From Cynocephalus volans (Eukaryota > Chordata > Mammalia > Dermoptera > Cynocephalidae), in NCBI RefSeq assembly GCF_027409185.1, contig NC_084469.1, positions 101,433,835-101,497,834 on the forward strand: 64,000 nucleotides of DNA. The letters run 5' to 3'. Made by a program: the position numbers and the translations under genes. Numbering within the stretch: the first letter of the stretch is position 1; every line of letters starts with the position of its first letter. Under the pieces are notes generated by a model, which worked only from the letters and a program-made list of their open reading frames with translations, was not told the origin of the DNA and did no database searches. Below are positions 10,237-40,475 of the stretch, one piece after another.

Positions 10237-10780
10237 CCCAGAGACTTGAACGTGAGAGGGACGTGTTAGGAGTGAATGGTGTTTTAAATCCTTTTTAAAA
10301 GGGTGACTTGTCTATGCAGGAGGTATTCCATGTCAGGCCAGGTCACCAGGGAAGGACAGAAAACACAATGACTCGACTCTAGAAGTGCATCAGTCTTTAT
10401 ACCAAGTCCTTTCATAGCATGTCATCCTGGAAACAGTACAGCAGGTCTCTGAAATTTGGCCACTGCAAAGAAAGCAGTTGTCTGCAGTCCCTCCATGGCG
10501 ACTTTCCCTTTGCTCTCTGGTGGCAGATTCTACCTCGGCCAACACCAAACACATGACAGCAAGTTCAAGTCAGTTGCTGAAAGCTCCTCTGTCTTGTTCT
10601 TGATGATTTCAAGGTCCTCCCAGTCCTGATTATCAGGTTCTTCATGAGATGCCCACATATTTGTGACAAGTAGTTTCAGCTTTTGTATGGAGAACCAGTG
10701 GACAGAGGCCTCATTCAATATGTCCATGAATTGTGAAGTCTGAGGAAACTCAAGCTCCTACACTCGTTTTAAGATCTAAG
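10237..10780 (+). pseudogene. TFIP11P: TFIP11 retrocopy, remainder of the 3' UTR (with antisense SRRD-like coding remnant)
   Basis: The sequence continues the retrocopy interrupted at 1371; removing the provirus and one CCCA joins the two sides without a gap. On the - strand, 10530-10780 reads as protein with one TAG near 10762: [20 protein letters not shown], then a block with [19 protein letters not shown] read this as the C-terminus of SRRD, the gene lying tail-to-tail with and overlapping TFIP11 in mammals. A long TFIP11 3' UTR would therefore carry SRRD exon sequence in antisense. An A-run at 10781-10789 could be the retrocopy poly(A), or, read on the - strand, the pyrimidine tract of an SRRD splice acceptor (T9 then GCTTAG). 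The right end is therefore uncertain. Confidence 0.65.
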
Positions 10781-10828
10781 CAAAAAAAAATTCAAGTGTA
10801 AAAAGTTGATAGTCACAGTAACTACCAC

Positions 10829-10960
10829 AGTGGCTTTTAAACTTTGCTGTATATTAGAATCACCTGTAGGGATGCTTAAAATTCCTGCTCTTCAGACATT
10901 CCAGATATAAATTGAATTAAAATCTTTGGGAATAGGACCCAGGCAGCAGTGTTATTTTTT
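10829..10960 (+). repeat. MER5-type hAT element
   Basis: The block with CAGTGGCTTTTAAACTTTGC, then AGAATCACCTGTAGGGATGC, and later GGACCCAGGCAGCAG follows the MER5A/B consensus order. It is a short non-autonomous Charlie-group DNA transposon copy, diverged by old age. The 320 bases that follow (10961-11284) are A/T-rich and hold nothing I recognise. Confidence 0.55.
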
Positions 10961-11284
10961 CATATACATTCATAATACAGTAATGCAATTCAAAGTGCAA
11001 TGCAAAATAAATTTGTATTGTTTTCCAACACAAAACTAGCTGGTGCTTCCAGATTTTTGTTATGCACCTCTTTGTCTATAAATGATAATATTTTATAAAT
11101 TTAAAAATCTAGTACCAAACTGAAAAATTGAGCAGACATGTTGGGGTGGAGTGATTGCCACTGAACAAAATTTTGCAATTAAACACTATCAACATTAACT
11201 TAAATAATTTTCTGATTTTGAAATTCAAGTGCTCTTGACGATTTTATCTAGGGAAATAACAAGCATCAAATAGAAAAACATGTA

Positions 11285-11688
11285 TTGCCTTGGGTTGAAT
11301 GTGCCCCCCAAACTCAATCCCCACTGTAACTGTTGAGGGTGGGAATTCCTATTATGGTAATTGAAATGTGGGGCCTTGAAGAAGTGATTAGATTGTAGGA
11401 CCATTCCACAGGGATTAAAAATGGTGATCACAGGTATGGTTTGGAGGGCTTTAAAAAGAGAATGAATGAAGAGATTAGTGTCTCTCTCTCTCTACTGCAT
11501 CATTTTCTGCCACATGAGACCCCTTTGAGTCACTGTCACCACCACCAAGACCCTCATCAGATGTGTCCCCTGGACTTTGGACTTCCCAGCCTCTGAAACT
11601 GTAAGCAATAAATTTTGTTTTCTTTATAAGGAACCCAGTTCTGCATATTTCATTATAAGCAACAGAAACAGAGTAATACAGGTATTCA
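11285..11688 (+). repeat. Old LTR-like element (ERVL-MaLR type likely)
   Basis: This 400-base block runs from TGGGTTGAATGTGCCCCCCA through GGGGCCTTGAAGAAGTGATT to an LTR-like end: TTGGACTTCCCAGCCTC, AATAAA at about 11610, then GCAACAGAAACAGAGTAATACA. Order and ending match an old mammalian LTR of the MaLR group. The subfamily is not assigned. Confidence 0.5.
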
Positions 11689-11699
11689 AAATACATTTT

Positions 11700-13250
11700 C
11701 TCTAAGGGACACACTTCTTTGTGTGTTGGCATGGGTGTGTGTAGTAGAAATTCAAATTGTGGGATTTTTTTCTTTCTTTTGTTGCTGAAATTCAAGCACT
11801 GAAAGTAACTTACAGCAAGCCTATACAGCCTACACACAATATGAAGTCATTGTTGTTATTGGATTCAAATTTTCACAGAGCAGAAGAGTTTGTATCTGAG
11901 AAGAGAATTAATTTATATGTCCACATGATATATAAGTGGTACAAAGGAAAATTACAATAGTCTCTCTCTGGAGAACTAAGATGTTTCTCTTGCCCCAGAA
12001 TGCCTTGTTAACTTGACATTGTTGGAGAGTAAGAGCACATTTGGGTACTGTTATTAAAGTTGCAATAAAAATTGTTAGAAAATTGCCCTTAATGTCACAA
12101 TAAAAATATAAAAATTGTATTAAAGGTTGCAATTAAAATTGTTGGAAAACCAATTTGACTAAGAATCAAAAGAACTTTGTTTAAAAGAAATTAAAAATAT
12201 TTTTGAAGACTCAATTCTGATCTTTCCCACTGTTGTTTTTAATTTGATTGTAAGGGTTCTATGAAGTGCAGTATACCATAAACCTTGTGCCCATCAAGAA
12301 AAGTTAGTGACGCATAAGGAATCTCTCATTACTGTGAATATTTAATAGCATGATAACAGTTATTTTTGTTCATCGTCTAATTATTATTGAGCAGACAAAG
12401 AATAAAGCTAACTTCTCACCAAAGCCTTTGTCTGACACAGTTACAGCATTTGTGGGGAAAGCCCTCTCATTGATTATGGAACATAATCAAGTCAAAATCA
12501 AACACAGGCAGCCTTGCAATGACAGGGGAGCTTCCTGTTGTCCAACCTATTTGAAGTAATATTGATGGTTTTTCTGCAGCCCATCTGAGGGACAATAACT
12601 GAGATGGAATTAGCCTGGATTTGGTGGGAAATAGGTGTTCTTGCAAAAAAAAAAATGATAAAATTGGGAGACAGCTTTCACTTCTAGGAGGTCTGAGACC
12701 CTTTGAAGGAGCAGCTGTATAGAAAAGCGGCTGAGCTCTTGCGATCTGTATTCGTTTCTGATTGGGTTCAGGACAAGCATCTCCCAAATATGGCACTTGG
12801 GCATCTGAGAAAACAGCAGAAGCAGGAACATTTCTCTGACCTTCTCACACTGTTTCTCCCTGAAGGGTAAGAAAGGAATTCTCTGACCTTCCTCTAAAGT
12901 GGGTTGTAAGACTCTCATTCCAGAGGGGTCCTTCCTATAGCCAGAGGAAAGGAAGGTCCTCATCTCTGAAGATACAGAGATGCCAAGAAGAATCTAAACA
13001 AACAGGCCTTGCTAAATTCCCCCCCAGTTTATTACCATTAGATAATACCCCCTTTCATCCAACTACACGTCTACACAACTGTCCACTCTTCATCAAACCT
13101 AAGCATACGAATACACAGTTTTCCCTCTTTCTTTGGGTCTCCATTTATGAAGGTTCCCACGTCATGTAAAACTTATATTAAATACATTTGTAAGCTTTTC
13201 TCTTGTTAATCTCTCTTTTATTACAGGTGCCTCAGCCATGAACCTAGCGA
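11700..13250. other. Intergenic DNA, no gene seen
   Basis: A/T-rich sequence with only short chance ORFs on both strands. The one structure I see is an imperfect direct repeat of about 30 bases (12055-12084 and 12121-12150). Two overlapping minus-strand ORFs of 109 and 117 codons at 12467-12963 have no family resemblance, no coding bias I can recognise and no splice context. Confidence 0.5.
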
Positions 13251-13279
13251 TGGATGAGAAAAGATATTTCTTTTTATCC

Positions 13280-13445
13280 CTTAACGTTTTCTGGGACTAC
13301 CATAGCAAAGTTCCAGTGGTTTAAACCACAGGATTTATTGTCTCACAGTTCTGGAGGCCAGAAGCCCAAGAATAAGGTGTTGGCAGGGTGGTTCTGTCTG
13401 AGGGCTGTGAGGGAGAAACTGTCCATGCCTCTAATACAATAGCCA
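13280..13445 (-). repeat. Fragment of old LTR-like repeat
   Basis: The block TTATTGTCTCACAGTTCTGG followed by GGCCAGAAGCCCAAGAATAAGG is the reverse-orientation end of the same kind of mammalian repeat as at 11285-11688. It is truncated at about 13445. Confidence 0.4.
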
Positions 13446-13539
13446 GAATAAAATCAATCTTTTTCCTTGGTTAGTTTTTGTTGTTGCTGTTGTTTGCCTG
13501 ACAAAAAGATAGCATAACAATGAGCTGGAAGAGTGAGTA

Positions 13540-13740
13540 ATAACCACTATTTTACTCTCTACTTCTATGAGATCACCTTTTTTACATTCCACATATGAGT
13601 GAGATCATGAGGTGTTTGTCTTTCTTTCTGGATTATTTCATGTAACACAGAGTCCTCCAGGTTCATCCGTGCTGTTGAAAATGACAGGATTTCCTTCTTT
13701 TTTGTGGTAAATAGTATTTCATTGTATGCACGAGGGAAAA
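13540..13740 (-). repeat. LINE-1 fragment, antisense
   Basis: The reverse complement reads as the end of L1 ORF2 and the start of the 3' UTR: the + strand shows the typical CATATGAGTGAGATCATG and CAGGTTCATCCGTGCTGTTG phrases. It is short and diverged. Bases 13741-14090 after it hold nothing recognisable. Confidence 0.7.
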
Positions 13741-14107
13741 TGATGTTGGTTTGGTCAAGGCACCTAAAATAGAGTCAGGAGTCAATCTCAGCTTGAGCTT
13801 TGGGCACCTCTTAACTGAGAACATTCTAGAACTTTGTACTCAGTACCATCAGAGGGGTCGCAATCTCCTGAAGAAATGACTTCAAATGAGACTGCTGTTT
13901 GCTTCTTTTCATTACTTTCTGCCTAACCAGAAGGCTCCTGCCAAAGCCTGCCTCAAAGAACTGTTACAGCCAGTCTTTTATGGACAAGGCTGCTTGACAT
14001 ATGCTAGCACCAGTCACAGCTTTTGTTACCAGCTCCACCTTTTTTCTTTGAGAACTCTGACCTTTCTTGGTTCTGCAGAGCATCATGTTCAAGAATCAGA
14101 TTCCATG

Positions 14108-14210
14108 GGCTGGCCAGTTAGCTCAGTTGGTTAGAGTGCAGCCTTATGAAACTAAGGTCATGGGTTTGGACCTCCATACTGGCCAGCCACAAAAAAATAA
14201 AATAAATAAA
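14108..14210 (+). repeat. tRNA-derived SINE with target duplication
   Basis: The element starts GGCTGGCCAGTTAGCTCAG. It has a polymerase III A box (TAGCTCAGTTGGTTAG) and a B-box-like GGTTTGGACCTCC, and ends in an A-rich AAATAAATAAA tail. Flanks AAGAATCAGATTCC (14091-14104) and AAGAGTCAGACTCC (14210-14223) match at 12 of 14 bases and look like an aged target-site duplication. Two more copies lie at 22570 and 28630. Confidence 0.85.
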
Positions 14211-14223
14211 AGAGTCAGACTCC

Positions 14224-14980
14224 TTAGTTTTAGGAAAACATAAGATAAATAAAGACTTGATGGATCATTAGGAAAGGCTCCAACTTCTTACATTACAGTT
14301 TATAGAATATTTTGTTGAATTCTGTTACTATATTCAGAAATCACAGCAGTTTGTCTTCTCTTTTGTTGGAGATAGGATGAGCAATTTCCTGGTAACCCAA
14401 GGGACGCTCAGCTCCCGGGGTCCTACAAAGCAGCCATTCCAGGATTTCTAACTTTCTATGCATGGTCTCAACTGCATATTCACAGCTTTCAGTTTCTCCT
14501 TTTGCCTGTGTCTCTCTCTAGGAATGTCTTAAGATGCAGGGCATCTGGGTTGACGTTCAAAGTAGAATTGACAACAGTCCCTGAAGGATCTGATGAATGG
14601 GTGAGACCAACAAAAGGGTCAAAGATCTTGCCAAGATTTACAGTGGACAAGTGGAAAGGTGGAGCTGCTATTGTTTGAGGTTAAGAAGGTGGAGTCAAGA
14701 GTTTGATTTGTGGCATTTTATCATGTCTATAAAATATCCAAGTGGAGAACGTCTCAGGCAGTTTCGAATTCAGGAGCTGGCTGTAGCTGGATATTTGAGT
14801 CTTGAGTGTATGAACAGTACTTAAAGCGGTGAGATTCGCTGCTACCACGGAGTGAATGATTATAGGACGAGGAGAAGGCTGAGGATTGAGGGCTGAGGCA
14901 CTCGAACAATTGCCAGTTGGGGAAATGCCCTGGATCATCATATTCCACCTGGGCACCGCCGTCCAGTCCGTCAAAGCTTA
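14224..14980. other. Region upstream of the ZNF317 promoter, no gene seen
   Basis: No repeat or coding segment is recognised. Short ORFs on both strands (for example 14597-14824 + and 14681-14974 -) overlap one another and lack family signals. It may contain distal promoter elements. Confidence 0.4.
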
Positions 14981-14982
14981 TG

Positions 14983-15110
14983 AACTACATTTCCCAGAAT
15001 CCCCTCCGTTCCTGCTTCCGTGTTAGAGGCGGCCAATGAAATCCCGCGAGATTTGAAGGCGGAAGTGAAGCGGAAGCCATTACTCTCGGGAGGCGATTGC
15101 AGCCAGACAC
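14983..15110 (+). promoter_or_regulatory. ZNF317: CpG-rich, TATA-less promoter of ZNF317
   Basis: CpG density rises sharply at about 14950-15550, unlike the surrounding A/T-rich DNA. Motifs visible in order are ACTACATTTCCCAGAAT at 14984-15000 (a ZNF143/THAP11-type site), a CCAAT box at 15033-15037 (NF-Y type), TCCCGCGAGATTT at 15042-15054 (related to the TCTCGCGAGA element), and two ETS-type sites, GGAAGTG at 15061 and CGGAAG at 15071. There is no TATA box. This is the pattern of a housekeeping-type promoter. It is linked to ZNF317 because the following exon has a good donor and lies on the same strand, with a gene span (about 21 kb) like that of human ZNF317. The start site is not directly visible. 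Confidence 0.8.
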
Positions 15111-34553
<19,443 letters not shown>

Positions 34554-34985
34554 GCACTGCTGTCAGAGAAACATGAGCACTTAGACTGGATAGAAACCTT
34601 ATAGGCGTAAAGAGGGCAGGAAGCCTTCCTGAGCTCTCCTTACTGGGCACAAAAGAATACATATAACTTGGGAGCAATCCATTTTCTGTAAAGACTAAGT
34701 GAAGACAGGAGAATTGTGAGAACTCACATTGGGGATGAAAATTGGTGTCTTTGGTGTGGAGAAGCCTTCAGTGTACATTCAGCTCTTAACATATTAGAAT
34801 TTAGGGAGAGAAACCCCAGTGTGGCATTTGTAATGTCAGAGTAACCTTAGCACCACCTCTCATTTTCTGGGCACAAAAGTGTTAAGCACACTAGGCGAAC
34901 CTTTCCAGGTCTCACGCTATTCCTCATGAGAAAAATCACACTCGAGAAAAAGTAAAGTAAGCCATGTGGGAAGGTCGGTAACAGT
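34554..34985 (+). pseudogene. Fossil zinc-finger array downstream of the ZNF317 stop codon
   Basis: In shifted frames the 3' UTR still reads as fingers: CHQCGKGSSEHCCQRNMST (about 34532-34590), YRRKEGRKPS then ALLTGHKRIH (about 34600-34660), WCLWCGEAFSVHSALNI (about 34743-34793), QCGICNVRV (about 34818) and RSHAIPHEKNHTREK (about 34908-34952). Stops (TAG, TGA) and indels interrupt all of them. The array was once at least five fingers longer, and the present C-terminus VSSVWKRLQ is the product of a frameshift. Since human ZNF317 ends the same way, the truncation is probably old. Confidence 0.75.
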
Positions 34986-35142
34986 GGTCTGCAGATGATG
35001 GCCAGCTTTCTGTTTTTTCATGGCTTGTAGGCTAAGAATAGTCATTATATTTTATATGGGACAGAGACCAGATATGGCCCACAAAGCCTGAAATACTTGC
35101 TATCTGACCTTTTATAGGAAAACTTTGCCCAGCCTTGGTCTA
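34986..35142 (-). repeat. hAT-type DNA transposon remnant
   Basis: GACAGAGACCAGATATGGCC, CACAAAGCCTGAAATACTTGC and TATCTGACCTTTTATAGG are words of a widespread mammalian hAT element. Short and diverged; subfamily not assigned. Confidence 0.4.
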
Positions 35143-35342
35143 CAGCAGAGGTTGTCAGCTGGTGGTAATAGGGGGACATTTTTGATTGTTAGAACTGGAG
35201 GTGATGGGGGGTACTATCGGCACGTAGCAGGATGGAAGGTATCAGGGATGATGGTAAATATCCCACAATGCACAGGAACTCCCCCCTCCAATAGCAAAGA
35301 ATTACGTGCCCCAAAATGTCAGTATTGCAGAGGTTGTGAATA
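35143..35342 (+). repeat. MER20 hAT element (in the ZNF317 3' UTR region)
   Basis: CAGAGGTTGTCAGCTGGTGG, GGGGGACATTTTTGATTGTT, CAATGCACAGGAACTCCCCC and CCCCAAAATGTCAGTATTGC match MER20 end to end (about 200 bases). Together with the copy at 42189 it is one of two in the window. Confidence 0.75.
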
Positions 35343-36384
35343 ATCTCTGTTATTCTTCAGTTATTACCTACAGTCATCCCTCAATGTTTATGAATCTTGT
35401 GAGCACTTATGCTAGGAGATATTTCTTTTTAAAACTTTTAAAATATAATCACCGCAGTTCTTTTAGGAAAAAACCTTGAGAACTCTCACTGCTGATAATC
35501 CCTATGTGGAAATGAATTTAGCCACAGGCCCCTTATTTGTGCAAATGAAAATTTTCACTGGGAGAAAAGCCCCAATGGAATTTTCCAGTGAGTATGGGAT
35601 TGCACTTATCAGTCTTCTATCATGAAAACACACCCAGCTCGTGAATTTTTTAGTCTTTTAAGGTTATGCTCCTCTGAGTAACCCTTGAGACTCATCACAG
35701 AAAGCTTGTATATAGTATTTTTAATATAGCTTCATTCTTGAAATGTCTTAATTTCCTTTTGGATAACTTACTTGACCAATGACATCTTTGGAATTGTGTT
35801 ATGTACTGTGTAACATGTGGGTATTTTTTAGTACCTGTTTGTTACTGGTATCTAATTCAAATGCATTGTGATCAGAGCATGATGTCTTTATTAGATGGAT
35901 CCTTTGGTATGTTTGCAGCCTGCTGTCCAGCCAGAAGTGGCTTATGCTTCTAGTTCCTCCCCAGGTATCTGCTCTCATCTTCTTCCATGTCACGAGAATC
36001 CAGGTTCTGCCAGATTAGTAAGGTGTGCTATATTTTAAAATCTCTCATAGGTTTTCTTGTAACTAGTACAGTCCATGTCCCATAGCCCTGGCCACTGACG
36101 AGTAAGCAGATGTCACTGTGTGGGCTTCTGAGAAAGCTCTTGAAAAGGTCATTCTCACGTGGATTCTTCTTTACATATTTTGTTCTTTGCTTTCCTCCTA
36201 CTTCTCACCTTGCAAGGAGATCCAGTATCTAGTGTTCAGAGATCCACCTTGTGACCATGAGGATGAAAGCCACAGTTTAAGAAGGACACTGCAGAAAAGT
36301 CACAATGGTCCTGGTCCACCTGTGGCTTCTTTGTCTTCACTAGCTGTGGATTTGTTACCTCCAGACTTCCTCTTACATGGAAAA

Positions 36385-36390
36385 AATAAA
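36385..36390 (+). terminator. ZNF317: Candidate ZNF317 polyadenylation signal
   Basis: AATAAA in a purine-rich stretch 1.8 kb after the stop codon, followed at about 36425-36445 by T-rich sequence that could bind the cleavage factors. It would give a 3' UTR of 34554 to about 36410. Other signals cannot be excluded; 35343-36384 otherwise contains nothing recognisable. Confidence 0.4.
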
Positions 36391-36699
36391 ATTGATTATT
36401 GATTTAAGCTACTGTGGGTATTTCATTGTTTTTCTGTTTATTCATTGGTGGGGGAGGGTTCTACACCCAGTTAAGATGCTGTCCGGAACCTGTGCACCCG
36501 GTCATCGGTGAGTGTTTTGTAACTGCTACCTAAACGTGTGGATATAACGTTTACGCTTTTGATTGTTGGATGTAAGTTTCAAAATTCTTTAAACCAAGCT
36601 TTTAAATTGTATTTCAAGTCTTTGCGGTACTCACTTATTTTCTTGACTTGTTTATTGGCAGAAGTGTATTAGTTTTCACAAAAGCCCAAGGAAGCAGCT

Positions 36700-36850
36700 A
36701 CTGTCAGCATCTTCATTTTGCATATGAGGAATCCGAGGCAAGAAAGTTCAGGTTACTCGTCTGCTACCTGTTGGCATGTAGCAGTGCTTGGATTTGAATC
36801 CTGGTGTCTGGCTCCAGAGTCTGTACCTCTCTCACCAGGCCCTGTTCTGT
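36700..36850 (+). repeat. MIR-class fragment
   Basis: CATATGAGGAATCCGAGGCA, GCTTGGATTTGAATCCTGGTG and CTGGCTCCAGAGTCTGTACC follow MIR. The following 36851-37549 holds a short piece resembling a DNA transposon end (GAGGGTACTTCAAAAAGTTTG, 36949) and nothing else I can name. Confidence 0.6.
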
Positions 36851-37549
36851 GATGCCCACGGTCTGTGGCAGTGAATTAGGATTTTTGCCCTAATGGTGCT
36901 TACGTTATGATTGGGGATGGAGCACCTGATAACTAAAGGAGTGAATACGAGGGTACTTCAAAAAGTTTGTGGAACAATGGTGAGATCAGAGGTGTATCAG
37001 GGACCTGATGGTGGAGTCCACTTCTGGGTTAACTAGAGGGATTTTGCCTTCCATTCTCAGTGTGTTGGGAAGACAGTGGAAAATTTGAACAGAGGAGTGA
37101 CAACCATCCAATTTCTGATTTCGAAAGGATCACAGTGGCCTCTGGGTTGATAGGCTAATGAGGAAAAAAGTACTAACGGAAACCACCTAGAAGACCATCG
37201 CAGAATTCAAGTTAGAAATGATGGTGGCCAGATTATCAGTACTAGGGACAGTTTGAAAGAGAGTCATGTTGATGAATACAGCTGTAGTTTCATTTTCACT
37301 TGCAGATAGTGATTCTTTGTGTGATTATCCCGTAATTTATTTGCCCTTTCTACTGCTGATAAATGGTTGGCTGGTTATATTTTTTCCCAGTTACGAACAG
37401 TGCTGCTGTAAGGAATTGTGTCCATGCTTTCTGGAGCGTTAGTTTCCCCAGAAGTGTGAAATTCTCAGGTTGAGGGATCTCTTACATGTTCAACTTACCA
37501 GAATAATGCCAAAGTCATTTGTACAGTGGTTATATAATACCTTGTGTGT

Positions 37550-38700
37550 GTGTTTTTAAACAGGTTTTACTGAAATGTAACATATGTACATACAGAAAAG
37601 TGCATAATTCATAAGTGTACAGCTCAGTTAATTATCACATGAACACATTCCTGTAACCACCAGGTCAAAGAAGAGCATTACCAGTATTCAGATACCCGCC
37701 TCTTGCCTCCACCAAATTAAGAACCCTTCCCTACTCTGCAGGTAACCAATATTCTGACTGTGACAAAATGGTTTGGTTTTTTGTTGTTTTTGAACTCTGT
37801 ACACATGGAACCATACAGTACATAATCTTTTTGCCTTCATTTCCACAATATTTTTTGTGAAATTAATCATACTGTTTTGTGTATGTCTAGCTAGTACATT
37901 TTATTGTGTCCCTTTGTTTGAATATTCTACAGTTTATTTAAGCATTTTGTGTTGGTAGACATTTAACTTCTCAGTTTGTCATTATTGTGAATGCAGCTAT
38001 GAGCATATTTAAAATTTCTGGTTGTGCACAAGTACATGTATTTCGGGTGCGGGCTATGGACAGAACTTGCTGGGTCGTATGAGATGTGTTTGTTCATTTT
38101 TAGTAGTGCTGCCAGTTCTCTTACCATGGTTGTACAATTGTGTGTTCCAACAAACTGTTTTATGATATTAAAGTTTTCTATCTTTTTCTTATTCATTTGT
38201 GTATTCTAGATGTGAGCCTTTGGATGTTTTGCAAATATTGTCTCACTCTGTGGCTTGCTTTGTCATGTTTTTAAGTGGTATCTTTTAATGAAATCATTGT
38301 TAATTTTAATGTCATCTAATCCTTATGGACAGTTCTTTTCTGTTCCTGTGTAAGAAATATTTGCCTACCTCAGGCAAGAAGATACTCTATGTTTTCTTCT
38401 AAAAGTTTTATTGTTTTAGTATACATGTTAATATCTACAGTCCACCTCGAATTGATTTTTGTGTATTGTGTGACGTAGGATTAAATTTCATGTTTTTTTT
38501 TTTTTTCCATATTGATGTGCAGTTGGCCAAGTGCCATTTATTAAAAAGTCCATCATTACCCCAGGGATGTGATATGTCACCTTTGTCATATACTAAGATT
38601 CCTTTTGTGTTTTGGACTCTCTTCTGTTCTGTTGGTCTGTTTGTCCATTCATGCACCTTGCCACCTTGTTTAAATTATAGAGATTTAATAGTAGATTTTC
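37550..38700 (-). repeat. LINE-1, antisense (3' half)
   Basis: GTGAATGCAGCTATGAGCAT, GAACTTGCTGGGTCGTATGA and GCAGTTGGCCAAGTGCCATTT are L1 ORF2 words in reverse. The left part (AGGTTTTACTGAAATGTAAC) is 3' UTR-like. Frames are broken. Confidence 0.75.
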
Positions 38701-40299
38701 CTGAAATCCCCACCCTGTTCCTTTCCACTTGCAGTGCTTCCATGTGGGTCTTTGGGCTTGTGGTCAGGGGCAGTTGCACATCCCCCAGTGAAGGTGCTGA
38801 GTGTTCAGCAGGCCTTGATCAAAAGTTTTCCTAGGCTCGTTAGTGAAGAAATAGCTCTTGCCTAGGTTTGGAAAGAAGAATGTGCACCCTAGAGGTGAGG
38901 CCTAAGGGGAGTAGAGTACTTTTTTCTCAGCGTTGAGTAAAAAACGGGACCATTTTTTTAATTAGGAGCCTTAGGAATCCAGCACAGCTGCTCCCTCTGT
39001 GCTCAGTTCCTCCATCACATCAATTATCAGAGCAGAAGAAAGTTATGAATTCACACTGATAATCTTAAGTGGTCCGGGAGGATTATTGCATCTCATTGCA
39101 CTTTCCTGCCAGTTCTCAGGAGAGAAAAAGTATCTTACACAGTCTCTGCAGGGGATTTCTAATTACACTCTACCCTAGTCTTCTCGTGCTCTTGTTTCCA
39201 ATTCTTGAGGCCTCTCCAGCAGAGGCCATCTGTGTCTTGTGTAACTTTTGGGTAACCTCTAATCCACTCAGAAACTTTTCCTCTCTAGGGATCCTACTGT
39301 GTACACCAAATGAACATCAGTTAAGTGCCTTACACTTAAGTAGGTTTGAGGAAGAAAGAGATTGATGACTTGGTCCTGTCTTTAAAGGAGTAAAGGTTTA
39401 GGAGGAGAGTTATCTATAAACAATAAATAAGATATCTAGCAGGGCAAGTTAATCCTTAAGGAGGGGATGTTGAGCTTGGGGCAACCAGAGCCACGTAGAA
39501 GAGGTGATGCAAGCTAAGTGTGGAAGGCTTATTAAGAGTGTTCAGGAACCAAACTGAATAGGCATGCCAAGCCTGAGTGCAGAGTCACTGAGAAAATGAC
39601 AATATATCATTCTTGAGATAAAAGACGATCTTTGGAATAGAAGATAAAGCTAGAAGGATAATATGGGATAGATTGTATAACACACACATACACACACATA
39701 TATATATATCAATATGTTAACATATCAGTCTCAATTTAAATGTTAATTGGAAGTTGATGAAAATCCATTGACCTTTGATGATATTTGCAATTTAGCAAGG
39801 TAACCAGTACCCTGTTGGGGAATGGACTGAAGGAGGCATGTTTCTATTCACTTTTGCTGCATAACAAACTGAACACAGTGGTTTAAAACAACCACCATGT
39901 ATTCAGTTTAGTATTTGTTGTTTGACAATTTGGGCTGTGCTCAGCTGGAGAGTTCTTTTGGCTGTTTCCTACAGGTGGTTGCCAGGTTGGATGGGGGGTT
40001 ACTTGCTCTTCACTCAAGGTCTCATCCTCCAGCAGTCTAGGTGATGCCTGTTCACACATTTCTGGTAAGTACCAGAGGAGCACAAGCTCCAGTGCACAAG
40101 CAAGGAGAAGCTTTTCTAACTCCTCCTTGTGTCAGATCTGCCTACATACACCCCCGTTGGCCAGTGCAATCATGTGTGTGAGCCCCGAGAGTGAAAGGCC
40201 ACTCAAGATTACACAGAAGAGGTGTGGGTCCAGGGAAGGGAAGAAATGGTGGCCATTCTTTTTTTCAGTCTTCCACAGGCCAGTGTTATTTCTATTGCA
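38701..40299. other. Intergenic DNA downstream of ZNF317
   Basis: No gene is seen. A CA/TA microsatellite lies at 39681-39711. From 39840 to about 40250, TTTTGCTGCATAACAAACTG and TGGGCTGTGCTCAGCTGGAG suggest an old mammalian-wide dispersed repeat of unassigned class. The remainder has only short ORFs. Confidence 0.5.
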
Positions 40300-40475
40300 A
40301 GTGAGAGGGAACAGCTTTATTGAGATGTAATTAACATGTAGAAAACTGCGCATATTTAAAGTATACAGTTTGGCCTGTGTGTACATACACCTTTGAAACC
40401 CTTACCATAATCAAGGTGTTGAACCTGCAAAAGTTTCCTCATGTGCCTTTGTAATCCTTGATCCTTTGCTAGGCA
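40300..40475 (-). repeat. LINE-1-like 3' fragment, antisense
   Basis: AGCTTTATTGAGATGTAATT and CATATTTAAAGTATACAGTTT are common words of old antisense L1 3' UTRs. Confidence 0.5.

Noticed and set aside
12467-12963. Two overlapping minus-strand ORFs (109 and 117 codons) as a possible gene
   Set aside because: No family motif, no splice context, and two different frames open over the same DNA, which points to chance.
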